NCBI RefSeq assembly: GCF_000968175.1
Contig: NZ_FO704551.1
Span: 310,001 to 374,000, forward strand
Source of the DNA: Xenorhabdus poinarii G6
Lineage (GTDB): Bacteria > Pseudomonadota > Gammaproteobacteria > Enterobacterales > Enterobacteriaceae
Length of the DNA stretch: 64,000 nt
Direction of reading: 5' to 3'
A program made the translations under genes and the position numbers. Positions within the stretch are counted from its first letter, which is position 1, and the number at the start of each line of letters is the position of its first letter. Below the pieces are notes generated by a model. That model made no database searches and was not told where the DNA came from. It worked only from the letters and a program-made list of their open reading frames with translations. Below are positions 11,016 to 18,392 of the stretch, piece after piece.

Positions 11016-11214
11016 CTTCTAGGCTCTCAATTGCATCATAGACATCCGTCCCCCTTAAATCCTCAAAGGCCTGAACGGCACATTCAAAAACTAATTGCTC
11101 TTGAGGATGAGGGGATTTCCAGTACTCAAAACCCGCTCTATGGCGATATCCCATCATGTTGTAAAACTTACCCGCTAGCTTAATTGCAGCATCAACCACT
11201 TCACGGTCAGTCAT
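11005..11214 (-). CDS. Small phage protein of unknown function
   Basis: A 69-residue acidic protein (MTDREVVDAAIKLAGKF... ending ESLEDEI). Not recognised. It overlaps both neighbours by a few bases (upstream stop at 11211, downstream ATG at 11015), which is characteristic of a translated operon gene. Confidence 0.6.
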   Translation of the reverse strand: MTDREVVDAAIKLAGKFYNMMGYRHRAGFEYWKSPHPQEQLVFECAVQAFEDLRGTDVYDAIESLEDEI

Positions 11215-11639
11215 TTAAACCTCACACACATATTTTTTGCTCGCTCACACATTTCAGCGTCGAACCAACCAAAATGACATTCGTTGAAACTGATACCCAA
11301 CCGCCGTGCTAACCATCTATATGCGTCCGTGCGTTCCCAGTCCCGTTGCAGTCGCATTCGCTCAAATGATAATTTACTGTTCGCCCGTGCGATCCGTGTT
11401 GGTCTGTCGGCTAGTGTACCTAACGGAATATTGGTGCCCGGATGCATACCGACACGCGCCTCACATGAGGTGCAGACGTAAAACCACGGCCAGCGACTGT
11501 TATTCAGGATTCGCCCGAACACCTCTTTGTGATGGGCTATTTTTACGTGATTGCAGCAATAGCGGCATTGAGTGGGGATGGGTGACGGGTCATTGACCCG
11601 CCGAATTGCTCTAGGGTTTGGATTCCATGGGGTGTACAT
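11211..11639 (-). CDS. Zinc-finger-containing phage protein (DUF3268-like)
   Basis: A 142-residue protein with two CxxC pairs (CRYCCNHV near residue 26 and CTSCEARVGMH near 57), a zinc-ribbon arrangement followed by a helical part. This matches the small phage family known as zinc-finger-containing domain DUF3268; function unknown. It overlaps the 3' end of the upstream methyltransferase frame by 97 bases. Confidence 0.65.
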   Translation of the reverse strand: MYTPWNPNPRAIRRVNDPSPIPTQCRYCCNHVKIAHHKEVFGRILNNSRWPWFYVCTSCEARVGMHPGTNIPLGTLADRPTRIARANSKLSFERMRLQRDWERTDAYRWLARRLGISFNECHFGWFDAEMCERAKNMCVRFK

Positions 11640-12115
11640 GCTGCGTCCTCCTTCATAAATGCCACCCAGTGCGTATTTGCACGTTTTCCTGATGGGTGGC
11701 CAAACAATGGTGATTCAGATGTCAGCGCTAATATCTCGCTAGTTTTGATTTGAGTTTCATTCCATTTAAAAATCAGTATCCCTGCTGGCCGTAGTACTCT
11801 GAACGCCTCTTTAAATCCCTGTGCTAAATCCTCTCTCCATGTCGTTTTATCCAATACGCCGTATTTTTTACGCTGCCAGCCATTTTCTCCGGCTCGTTCC
11901 AGGTGAGGCGGGTCGAATACAACCAGTTGAAATTGATTACTGGCAAATGGCAGGGCGCGAAAATCGCAGATAATATCCGGCGCAATATTCAATTCCCGTC
12001 CATCACATAAAATGTGACGTTCGCGCCGGATATCGCAGAAAATGACATTGGGATTGTTGCGGTCGAACCAGAACATCCGAGAGCCACAACACATGTCCAA
12101 TATAGTAGGTTGCAA
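11543..12115 (-). CDS. SAM-dependent methyltransferase, class I
   Basis: A 190-residue protein with a truncated motif I at the very N terminus (TILDMCCGSRMFWF) and the motif IV-like VVFDPPHLER near residue 66, followed by the FRVLRPAGILIFKW strand typical of class I methyltransferases. Related short phage methylases act on DNA, but the substrate here cannot be read. The C-terminal ~32 codons overlap the next gene in another frame. Confidence 0.7.
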   Translation of the reverse strand: MQPTILDMCCGSRMFWFDRNNPNVIFCDIRRERHILCDGRELNIAPDIICDFRALPFASNQFQLVVFDPPHLERAGENGWQRKKYGVLDKTTWREDLAQGFKEAFRVLRPAGILIFKWNETQIKTSEILALTSESPLFGHPSGKRANTHWVAFMKEDAACTPHGIQTLEQFGGSMTRHPSPLNAAIAAIT

Positions 12116-12130
12116 AATAATCCTCCCGCA

Positions 12131-12673
12131 TCAATCAGAAACTATTGCCGCATATTTACCCACCGCCCACGATAATGGCAGGCTATTGCGGATAACGGCG
12201 TTTAATGCGTTAAATGCCTGCTGTAATTCATAGGGTAATTCGCCATCCGGTGGCAGATCGTCATGAAAATAATCCCCGCCATCTATTTCAGATGGGTAAT
12301 TAGGTTCGCAGATAACCAACTGTAATTCTGATGGTTTAATCTGATGCTCATCGCAATAGTCGTTGAGGTCATTCTCATTCATGAAATACTGATCAGTATC
12401 AAAAATAACTAACGGTGTTTCTCTGTCCCACGGCTGGCATTCCATTGAATTAAATTGGTTTTGGCGTTTTTCTGCATGACAGAGTTCACAATAGCCACGC
12501 ATTTCTATAATTGGGTGGTCAGGGTTATTTTTACACTGACGATGAGTGGCCCCACAATAACGGGCCATACGCTCATCATCCCCCCAGAACCGACCATCAC
12601 GCGAAAACCAGCCAGTGACAGTTTTAATCTGGGCTGCCTCTGGTGAGTCGTACATAACTACAGTTTTAGACAT
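12131..12673 (-). CDS. Conserved phage protein of unknown function
   Basis: A 180-residue acidic protein, not recognised as a known enzyme. It has a CGATHRQC...CELCHAEK cysteine/histidine cluster near residues 39-68 that could bind one zinc ion, and an acidic C-terminal half. It lies between ssb and the methyltransferase in the leftward operon, 15 bases from the latter. Confidence 0.6.
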   Translation of the reverse strand: MSKTVVMYDSPEAAQIKTVTGWFSRDGRFWGDDERMARYCGATHRQCKNNPDHPIIEMRGYCELCHAEKRQNQFNSMECQPWDRETPLVIFDTDQYFMNENDLNDYCDEHQIKPSELQLVICEPNYPSEIDGGDYFHDDLPPDGELPYELQQAFNALNAVIRNSLPLSWAVGKYAAIVSD

Positions 12674-12753
12674 ACAATTCCTCCCGCTATTGAGGTAGCG
12701 TTAGTGTGTTAGTGTGTTAATGGGTGGGGTGGTATTTGGATTACTGAATGGCT

Positions 12754-13248
12754 CTAGAATGGAATGTCATCGTCAAAATCCATCGGCGGCTGTGGTGCTG
12801 GCGATTGCGCCGGGCGTGAACCGCTGAATTGTTGAGATGCCTGTGGCTGCTGTGGTTGTCCCCAGCCACCTTGTGCGGGTGTATCCTGCGCTGAACTACG
12901 ACTACCCAACATCTGCATTGTGCCACCGATAGGGTTAACCACAACTTCGGTGGTATAGCGGTCTTGACCGTTCTGATCCTGCCACTTGCGAGTCTGCAAA
13001 GCGCCTTCAATATAAACCTGAGAGCCTTTTTTCAGATATTCCCCGGCGACTTCGGCCAGCTTGCCGAATATCGCAATCCGATGCCACTCAGTTTTTTCTC
13101 TCATCTCACCGGATTGTTTATCGCGCCACTGTTCCGATGTGGCCAGAGTAATATTGGTAACTGCACCGCCATTCGGTAGATAGCGAATTTCCGGGTCTTG
13201 CCCCAAATGACCCACTAAAATAACTTTATTTACGCCGCGGCTAGCCAT
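12754..13248 (-). CDS. ssb: Single-stranded DNA-binding protein
   Basis: A 164-residue SSB with the OB fold at residues 1-110 ([56 protein letters not shown]), a Gln/Pro/Ser-rich linker and the acidic tip DFDDDIPF that recruits partner proteins. A longer frame would start with TTG at 13269, but the ATG at 13248 with GGAG upstream gives the conserved N terminus. It forms a recombination cassette with the two upstream genes (annealing-type protein and exonuclease). Confidence 0.95.
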   Translation of the reverse strand: MASRGVNKVILVGHLGQDPEIRYLPNGGAVTNITLATSEQWRDKQSGEMREKTEWHRIAIFGKLAEVAGEYLKKGSQVYIEGALQTRKWQDQNGQDRYTTEVVVNPIGGTMQMLGSRSSAQDTPAQGGWGQPQQPQASQQFSGSRPAQSPAPQPPMDFDDDIPF

Positions 13249-13265
13249 GATTAGCTCCGGTATAT

Positions 13266-14102
13266 TCAATCAGTTGTTTGGACATTAGTTGTATCCCCCA
13301 TGTTATTTAGTTCATCAACCTTCTTCTGGGTTGCCTCTGTTTTATCGAACCAATCATCTACACTGGACATTCCGTCACGCAGAGACGCATAGATTTTCCT
13401 CATCTGAACCATCTGAGCAGGTCGCATTGCTTCAACGCGGCACTGTATACGTTTCTGAATCTGTTCAGAGTTGACGCCAAATTCCGTTTTAAATACCTCA
13501 ACCATGTTCTTTATGGCTTCGGGTGATGTATCGACATTACTCTTGAGTGTGACATCACACTGATTTACTGCGGCTTCAATAACATCGCCGGGTATAATAC
13601 TGAGGATACAGGCGCGTAACCGTCTAGAGCCTTGGTTAGCCACTAATTCGTAGATATCGCGGGGATCTTCCAATTTCTTTTTGCCATTACGAGTGAAACG
13701 GATGTGAGGGACGGTGAATGTTTTTACTTGTCTGGTGTTCGTCTCAATATCCCACGCGAACGCTTCAACAGTTGATTCGCCGTTTTTTTGTTCCAGTTCT
13801 CGAATGCCAAACTGAATATTTCCCCAATTTTGAGCGACTGCCTCGGCTAGTCTGATACTCGGCCCGGAAACCTCAGCACCACCGCGCGAAAAAGAGTATA
13901 GAGCGCCCTCTGCTAGGGTGGGTCGAGTGCATGCTTGTAGTATTTTATCCATTGCCATAATTGGGTCGCGCGGAAACTTTTTAGCAATCACCATCGCAGC
14001 CTGAACTTCCTGTATTGCGCGTTGTTGTTCAACGGCTACCATTCCTGGTGCTGGTTGGGATTGTGGTGCATTTGAGTTAAATGGATTGATAACGTTACTC
14101 AT
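13266..14102 (-). CDS. Candidate single-strand annealing protein, family unassigned
   Basis: A 278-residue protein related to widespread prophage proteins that carry [17 protein letters not shown] (residues ~78-94) and a [20 protein letters not shown] box (~145-164). It lies between a RecE-like exonuclease and SSB, exactly where lambda Bet, RecT or Erf proteins are found. Role as recombinase that anneals resected strands is inferred from this position; I do not see a classical RecT or Erf signature. It overlaps the exonuclease gene by 8 bases, so the two are translated together. Confidence 0.65.
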   Translation of the reverse strand: MSNVINPFNSNAPQSQPAPGMVAVEQQRAIQEVQAAMVIAKKFPRDPIMAMDKILQACTRPTLAEGALYSFSRGGAEVSGPSIRLAEAVAQNWGNIQFGIRELEQKNGESTVEAFAWDIETNTRQVKTFTVPHIRFTRNGKKKLEDPRDIYELVANQGSRRLRACILSIIPGDVIEAAVNQCDVTLKSNVDTSPEAIKNMVEVFKTEFGVNSEQIQKRIQCRVEAMRPAQMVQMRKIYASLRDGMSSVDDWFDKTEATQKKVDELNNMGDTTNVQTTD

Positions 14103-14913
14103 CTCTTCTCCTAGCCCACTCAGGGCGTTGAACTACTTCGAAACCTAAACCGAAATTCCCTTTTTGTCGGCACTCATGATATTTGTCTAAATCCCGCCTG
14201 AATAGGTCAAAACCCACCTCCCTATCGTACTGATCCAGTACAAACAGTCGAACCGGGTACTTGCCACAATCGATAGATTCACTGACAGCCAGAAAACAGA
14301 AGGTGGGGAGGATTCCGGTGTGTTGTCGATAACCTTCGCTATACATGGCGTCTTGAACGTGATAACGGTACTCTTCAATATGAGCAGAAAATCGACTTAT
14401 ATCTGAAACTTTTTTAACGTCTACAATGATATTTTTATCGGGTATTAACTTATCCGGGCGTATCCGGCATAACTCGCCCGCTTCAGAGTCATTCCAGTAA
14501 ATTGAGGATTCGCAAGTTCCGTCATGCTCTAGTAATTTTCTCCCCCCTGGATGAGCCATAACACTATCCCGCATCAATTGTAATTTTCGATGCTGCTCGT
14601 AATCCATTACTGTTTTTCCTGTTTTTTTGCACTCCTCCAGAAACTCCCTTTCTTCTTCTTTGCCGGCACTGGTGCGTCGGTTGAATTGAGGAGCCTTTAT
14701 GAATCGGTTATCGAACTCATCTGGCTCCAATAACAGGCAGTGGAGAGCTGTTCCCATATTAAGAGCTGCCTTTTTCTCTTCATCTTCTGGTGCATTCTTA
14801 TTCCAGAAGAGCAAAGCAGGATCTTTTGCCACTATATCCAACATCGACTTACTCACCCCCGCACCCTTGTGATAGTCCTCATTGGAAATGTCATAGTAGA
14901 TACCGGGTGTCAT
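14095..14913 (-). CDS. RecE-like PD-(D/E)XK exonuclease
   Basis: A 272-residue nuclease of the exonuclease VIII / DUF3799 type. The N terminus GIYYDISNEDYHKGAGVSKS is the family start, GTALHCLLLEPDEFD follows, and the catalytic site is in RIRPDKLI and IIVDVKKVSD (Asp and Asp-x-Lys, residues ~155-180). It should resect DNA ends to give single strands for the downstream annealing protein. The ATG at 14913 is preceded by AGAGGGGG; an upstream in-frame start at 14976 only adds a Cys-rich stretch overlapping the previous gene. Confidence 0.85.
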   Translation of the reverse strand: MTPGIYYDISNEDYHKGAGVSKSMLDIVAKDPALLFWNKNAPEDEEKKAALNMGTALHCLLLEPDEFDNRFIKAPQFNRRTSAGKEEEREFLEECKKTGKTVMDYEQHRKLQLMRDSVMAHPGGRKLLEHDGTCESSIYWNDSEAGELCRIRPDKLIPDKNIIVDVKKVSDISRFSAHIEEYRYHVQDAMYSEGYRQHTGILPTFCFLAVSESIDCGKYPVRLFVLDQYDREVGFDLFRRDLDKYHECRQKGNFGLGFEVVQRPEWARRRDE

Positions 14914-15173
14914 ATTGCCCCCTCTTTTAGACCCATCATCACAATTTGATCCAACGCATCTACAAACACATCCCATGCTGCCGGATTAGATTTGAATATT
15001 GGGTCGAGTGTTTTATTGGCATCATCCGAGAGGGCGGTATCAATAAATTTACCGACAATTCCTTCCGCCTCTTCCCTTATTTCCTCTTCCATCATTTCCT
15101 GATACGCCTCCTCCTCTCTGCGGCGCTCCTCTGCCTCGTTCTGCATCCAGCAGGGATCATGATTGAATCTCAT
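14910..15173 (-). CDS. Small phage protein of unknown function
   Basis: An 87-residue protein with a strongly charged Glu/Arg-rich helix (EAEERRREEEAYQEMMEEE, residues ~13-31) that looks like a coiled coil, then a mixed C-terminal half. Not recognised. It overlaps both neighbours by four bases (ATGA), so it belongs to the translated operon. Confidence 0.65.
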   Translation of the reverse strand: MRFNHDPCWMQNEAEERRREEEAYQEMMEEEIREEAEGIVGKFIDTALSDDANKTLDPIFKSNPAAWDVFVDALDQIVMMGLKEGAI

Positions 15174-15451
15174 GCGACCTCCTTATGCACCTGTCTGGTC
15201 AGTGCTGCCAGATACCGATTCCCGCCCGGCATTTTCTGGAATTCCTCTGTCAGACGTTCCTCGTCATAATGAGCCATGATGTATTTCAAAACCTCGCTCG
15301 GTTCCGGCCCTGATTTTGACCGTTTAACGAACTCTGAGAACGACATATCAATTTGCAGGTCACCGAGATAGGTATATTCGGTATATTCCCGTCCATGCCT
15401 GATAAATTTTTTAATTTCTACATAGGTGTGACTGATTGTTGTTGGATGCAT
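15170..15451 (-). CDS. Small phage protein of unknown function
   Basis: A 93-residue protein starting MHPTTISHTYVEIKKFIRHG. Not recognised. The ATG at 15451 has GGGAGG at a normal distance, which decides against an in-frame start 48 bases upstream. It overlaps the next gene by four bases. Confidence 0.6.
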   Translation of the reverse strand: MHPTTISHTYVEIKKFIRHGREYTEYTYLGDLQIDMSFSEFVKRSKSGPEPSEVLKYIMAHYDEERLTEEFQKMPGGNRYLAALTRQVHKEVA

Positions 15452-15453
15452 GA

Positions 15454-15576
15454 TTACCTCCCATAACTGCGTTTGAGTATTTCCATAGCCAGCCACCAAA
15501 CGTCGTCACAACGCAGGCTACAGGCTATCCCTGCCAGTTCTTGCGCCTGGCATAGGAGACGTTTGTTTATTTGCAT
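15454..15576 (-). CDS. Very small phage protein (40 residues)
   Basis: The frame encodes MQINKRLLCQAQ... ending EILKRSYGR, 40 residues with a hydrophobic, Cys-containing helical middle. It ends two bases before the next gene's start and its own 3' end supplies that gene's ribosome binding site. There is no clear ribosome binding site of its own, so expression is uncertain. Confidence 0.4.
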   Translation of the reverse strand: MQINKRLLCQAQELAGIACSLRCDDVWWLAMEILKRSYGR

Positions 15577-15636
15577 GATTAATTATTTGGCGATGTGTAA
15601 AATAAAATGATGGCGAGGATGGTGTAATAGTAAAAA

Positions 15637-16047
15637 CTATCGGTGATTATTTTTCGCCGTCAGACTAACGAGTGCGCGGGCGTGTATTTCAGCAGATTTA
15701 CTGTCGAGGTGGATTAATCCGCTCTCTAACCATTCAATATTGAATAGAGCACCACTCCAAATCAGAGTATCTGGACATGCGACGCTACGAATATTTGGAA
15801 TATAACACTCCTGCCCCTCCGCCAACGGTTCTCTCACTGGTTCCGGGATATCGTATTCCCCAATTTTGATGGTTCGGGGTTTTAGGCGGTATTCAATATC
15901 AGGCACGAAACTCAGCTCACATTGACAATCTCGCCACGCCTTGAGCGTTTTTCCCCGGCATTGGAAATGCTCCCACCAATTTTCATTTTCCTGTGCAATT
16001 TCCGCCGCTTTCATCATTAAATCAGCGTGTGGGTGTGGTTTAGTCAT
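15637..16047 (-). CDS. Conserved phage protein of unknown function
   Basis: A 136-residue protein with NWWEHFQCRGKTLKAWRDC near residue 23 and a C-terminal ESGLIHLDSKSAEIHARAL, a pattern seen in early-region proteins of several lambdoid phages. No catalytic motif is visible. Its start overlaps the upstream gene by 8 bases. Confidence 0.6.
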   Translation of the reverse strand: MTKPHPHADLMMKAAEIAQENENWWEHFQCRGKTLKAWRDCQCELSFVPDIEYRLKPRTIKIGEYDIPEPVREPLAEGQECYIPNIRSVACPDTLIWSGALFNIEWLESGLIHLDSKSAEIHARALVSLTAKNNHR

Positions 16048-16258
16048 TGTTATTCTCCAATGCCATTGCCCCTTCCTCTGGATATTCGGTCTGATACACG
16101 CCTAACCCTGTATAGGTTTTCCCATTTTCCTCTATTTCCATATTATCCATAATGGTAATTTCAGTTGACAGTTCCTCTGGTTCTGGTTGCGTGAATTCAA
16201 TACCAATGAAATCACAGATATATAATATTTGTTGTGTTGTCAGTGTTATTTGTAACAT
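16040..16258 (-). CDS. Small acidic phage protein
   Basis: A 72-residue acidic protein (MLQITLTTQQILYICDFIGI...). Not recognised. AGGA eight bases upstream of the ATG at 16258 supports this start over an in-frame codon at 16297. A minus-strand terminator hairpin lies just upstream. Confidence 0.55.
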   Translation of the reverse strand: MLQITLTTQQILYICDFIGIEFTQPEPEELSTEITIMDNMEIEENGKTYTGLGVYQTEYPEEGAMALENNND

Positions 16259-16283
16259 TTTTGTTTTCCTATATTCAGGTAAT

Positions 16284-16305
16284 AAAAAACCCCGCATTGG
16301 CGAGG
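16284..16305 (-). terminator. Terminator inside the leftward early operon
   Basis: Read on the minus strand, CCTCGC pairs with GCGGGG around a CAAT loop, followed by TTTTTTATT. It would stop leftward transcripts unless antitermination operates, which fits the boxA element upstream of this operon. Confidence 0.75.
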
Positions 16306-16337
16306 CTGGTGTTTGTTTGAGTTTATTATTTAAAACT

Positions 16338-16532
16338 TTATTCCATGCATAATAATGTTAGTGTAGGAACCAAAAATACTAATGCTATTAGCACGCATAT
16401 AACTTTAACTATTTTGTTCTTAGATGTGCATCCTATATACATAGATAACACTCCGGCAGGGAAAGTTAACCACCAACACATCAAAAACATAATCTTGAAC
16501 CATTCAACGCTATATATTTCATCTACTAACAC
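16338..16532 (-). CDS. Small membrane protein of unknown function
   Basis: A 64-residue hydrophobic protein with two likely membrane helices (FKIMFLMCWWLTFPAGVLSM and VICVLIALVFLVPTLTLL). The start is GTG with GAGGG seven bases upstream. An overlapping plus-strand frame of similar length has no ribosome binding site and was rejected. Function unknown. Confidence 0.5.
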   Translation of the reverse strand: MLVDEIYSVEWFKIMFLMCWWLTFPAGVLSMYIGCTSKNKIVKVICVLIALVFLVPTLTLLCME

Positions 16533-16619
16533 ACATATTCCCTCATGAATCCCATTGCCGAATCCATGAATATATCAGAGTAACTCACCACAGCCCACTC
16601 GGAAATGAGCTGGAGTTAG

Positions 16620-16856
16620 TCAAACACCACCAACTACTAAATCGAACTCTCTTTTTGTTATTGGTGGTTGGATACAATTAGCAAACAAAATTTCATTTTC
16701 CAGTGATTTTATAAATCTCCACGATTTAAATAATCGACCTGTATAGATGTTTTCCATGTAATCAGGGAAGTGGCCTATTTCATCCCGTAAAAATTCCATT
16801 GCATGGGTCCGTTCAGCTATCTCAGATTTCATGGCGTTGATTTCGTATTCGGTCAT
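16620..16856 (-). CDS. Small phage protein of unknown function
   Basis: A 78-residue protein, MTEYEINAMKSEIAERTHAM..., charged and mainly helical. Two adjacent ATG codons exist (16859, 16856); the second has the better spacing from GAGGG. Not recognised. Confidence 0.5.
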   Translation of the reverse strand: MTEYEINAMKSEIAERTHAMEFLRDEIGHFPDYMENIYTGRLFKSWRFIKSLENEILFANCIQPPITKREFDLVVGGV

Positions 16857-16922
16857 CACACCCTCACTGTAATTATTAATTTAATGTGCCTGAATATTTA
16901 ACCACCTCAGGCGGCAGTGGTT

Positions 16923-16981
16923 CCACTGTACCCCTACAGTGAGAAATCAGTTAAAATTATCTCACCCCTACAGAAGTGAGA
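16923..16981 (+). promoter_or_regulatory. Repeat-containing control region of the 16991 gene
   Basis: Two inverted repeats stand upstream of the plus-strand gene: CACTGT/ACAGTG at 16924-16941 and TCTCAC/GTGAGA at 16960-16981. Both contain the same 10-mer ACCCCTACAG (16930-16939 and 16964-16973), 34 bases apart. They look like operator sites for a dedicated regulator. No consensus promoter is obvious. Confidence 0.45.
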
Positions 16982-16990
16982 ATAATTGAA

Positions 16991-17458
16991 ATGCCTATTA
17001 GTACTACATGGAATATCGTGAAAGATATATCTGGTATTGGTAAGAAAATTTTTGATAAAAAAGTTGACGATGAAGTCAGAAAACAAGTTCAGGAAATGAT
17101 TGATAAGTCATCTGAGCTATATGAAAGAATCGTCACGCTTGAGGAGGACAGACAAGCGAGTAGACAGCTTATCATTGAGCTTCAAGAAAAAATCAAGCGC
17201 TCCAAATATTTTCATCGTGAGTTTAAAAAATATAAACCACATCAATTTGAAACGGGCGCGTTTGTTTACTCTTATGATGCATCCATTCATCAGGATAAGC
17301 CCCCTCATTATGTATGTACAAAGTGCGCAAGCGACAGTGTAATATCGATACTTCAGCCTAAAGATACTTCTTGTTATGAATTGACTTGTCATGGATGCAA
17401 CTCAAACTATGTGGTTAAACCTAAAATAGCGGGCTTCTTTGCCATGCCCCGAAATTAA
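16991..17458 (+). CDS. Coiled-coil / zinc-ribbon protein, moron candidate
   Basis: A 155-residue protein with an N-terminal helix (MPISTTWNIVKDISGIGKKI), a predicted coiled coil (~residues 30-70) and a C-terminal zinc ribbon with CTKC and CHGC (~residues 108-135). Function unknown. It runs against the leftward operon in which it sits, with its own upstream repeats, and its stop overlaps that of the convergent gene at 17455. Such an isolated, opposite-strand gene is typical of a lysogen-expressed cargo gene, though that is inference. A GTG five codons upstream is possible. Confidence 0.6.
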   Translation: MPISTTWNIVKDISGIGKKIFDKKVDDEVRKQVQEMIDKSSELYERIVTLEEDRQASRQLIIELQEKIKRSKYFHREFKKYKPHQFETGAFVYSYDASIHQDKPPHYVCTKCASDSVISILQPKDTSCYELTCHGCNSNYVVKPKIAGFFAMPRN

Positions 17459-17706
17459 ACCCTGGCAGTCACCTCTCCCGATTCCAGACGACGGCGGGAG
17501 GGGGTTTTAGTTGATGTTGATTTTTTCGATGGAGTGCCGTTAACCACTGTAATCAAACTGGTTAATGTGTTAACAGTGTCGTGCTCCTGTTTGGTCATGC
17601 GCTGCTTTGGCTCGCGGTTATTCCAGAAATTTTCGCGTTCCCGTTTCCGTGATTGGGCGAAGAAACTATCGAGAATGTTATCTAATACATAATCTGTGTC
17701 GTTCAT
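17455..17706 (-). CDS. First gene of the left operon, N-position protein
   Basis: An 83-residue protein with an Arg-rich stretch (AQSRKRERENFWNNR, ~residues 17-31) and a basic C terminus (KTPSRRRLE). Not recognised. It is the first firmly supported gene downstream of the leader with boxA, the place where lambdoid phages keep the antiterminator N. An N-like RNA-binding role is possible but unproven. GGAG precedes its ATG. Confidence 0.5.
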   Translation of the reverse strand: MNDTDYVLDNILDSFFAQSRKRERENFWNNREPKQRMTKQEHDTVNTLTSLITVVNGTPSKKSTSTKTPSRRRLESGEVTARV

Positions 17707-17722
17707 GGAATTTCTCCGTTAA

Positions 17723-17851
17723 TTAACTCACCATAGGCCATTCATTGAATGACCTACAGTCAATCAACCACACTCTCGCAGTGGTCGCGCCCATGCCCTT
17801 GAGTTCCTGTCGCTTCTTCGCCGCCAATAACCGGTGCATGATTGGTGTCAT
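17723..17851 (-). CDS. Short reading frame downstream of the C4-like RNA
   Basis: A 42-residue frame, MTPIMHRLLAAKKRQELKGM... ending FNEWPMVS, basic and helical. There is no good ribosome binding site. It is recorded because C4-type antisense RNAs control a short frame immediately downstream. It may not be expressed. Confidence 0.28.
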   Translation of the reverse strand: MTPIMHRLLAAKKRQELKGMGATTARVWLIDCRSFNEWPMVS

Positions 17852-17882
17852 GCTGCTCTACCGGCACACCTTTCTCTCAATT

Positions 17883-17967
17883 AACCCTAACCAGCGTGCG
17901 TTGCACCTTTGACGTGCATCTGGCTACCCGCAACTTTGGGTATTCGGGGCTGCGTCACTACCGCAGC
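17883..17967 (-). ncRNA. C4-antisense-RNA-like structure
   Basis: Read on the minus strand, three consecutive stem-loops occur: GCTGCG/CGCAGC with a 7-base loop; ACCC/GGGT inside AATACCCAAAGTTGCGGGT; and AGCCAG...CTGGTT enclosing TGCAC/GTGCA. Position (phage immunity region, leader of an early operon) and the three-stem layout agree with what I remember of the C4 family from P1, P7 and P4-like elements. A covariance-model search has not been run, so family membership is tentative. Confidence 0.42.
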
Positions 17968-18145
17968 ATTAACGTACACGTTCGCGGTCTATCCGCGTTG
18001 TTAAACCATGATTAATTCCTCCTATTGTCAATAAATACACCTAACACTGTCCGCCGCTTGCCTTAGATGCCATATACCCCGTGAGGTCTGGAGATGTCAG
18101 GGAACTGAGTTGCGCAGATCTCTCTGCTCAGCATTAGATGTGATT

Positions 18146-18162
18146 CCAAATTGTTAAAGAAC
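18146..18162 (-). promoter_or_regulatory. boxA of the left early transcript (nutL-like)
   Basis: On the minus strand GTTCTTTAACAATTT is followed by GG. The same 15-mer occurs on the plus strand after cro (19446-19460), and both match the boxA consensus bound by NusB-S10. A nested stem-loop follows at once. Together they look like nut sites. Confidence 0.65.
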
Positions 18163-18205
18163 ATACTGATTTATCTTCCGGCTGTGTGCCTTGGATGAAT
18201 AAATT

Positions 18206-18245
18206 AAACACCACGTGGATTTATAAGTCAACATAATGTGGATTT
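18206..18245. promoter_or_regulatory. Left operator region (OL/PL)
   Basis: Two repressor-type sites: CACCACGTGGATTT (18209-18222) and a near-palindrome with core CAACATAATGTGG (18229-18241). Their halves match sites between cI and cro (AACATTATGTTG; CAACGTGGAG). The region lies upstream of the left leader, so it is read as OL/PL. Confidence 0.6.
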
Positions 18246-18347
18246 ATTTTATATAAAAATACTCGTTATGTTTTGTTTGTGTTGATTTTTAAGTGGTTTT
18301 TTTTGAAGTGCTTTTGAGATTTGTGATTTAAATCACCTGAGAGGTAC

Positions 18348-18370
18348 AAAAAAACCCCAAGAAGGGGTTT
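18348..18370 (-). terminator. Terminator of the repressor gene
   Basis: On the minus strand AAACCCC TTCTT GGGGTTT runs into TTTTTT. It lies 22 bases after the repressor stop. Confidence 0.85.
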
Positions 18371-18392
18371 GAATGGGGGCTGTCAAATGTAC

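Larger units (their letters stand above)
17707..18162 (-). other. Long structured leader of the left early operon
   Basis: About 450 bases between boxA and the first firm gene have no open frame longer than 42 codons but contain several strong hairpins, so a structured RNA is likely. Contents read on the minus strand: boxA (18162-18146); CTGAG/CTCAG stem with nested CAGA/TCTG near 18132-18106; a perfect GGAGGA ribosome binding site (18022-18017) seven bases before ATG-GTT-TAA, a two-codon frame (18009-18001); then the C4-like segment; then a 42-codon frame (17851-17723). Confidence 0.55.

Noticed and set aside
16345..16548. 67-codon plus-strand frame opposite the small membrane protein
   Set aside because: No ribosome binding site; the minus frame has GAGGG-GTG and two clean membrane helices.
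17842..18015. Plus-strand frame opposite the C4-like RNA (peptide with FGYSGLRHYRSINVHVRG)
   Set aside because: No good start signal; the apparent conservation is better explained by the structured RNA on the other strand.
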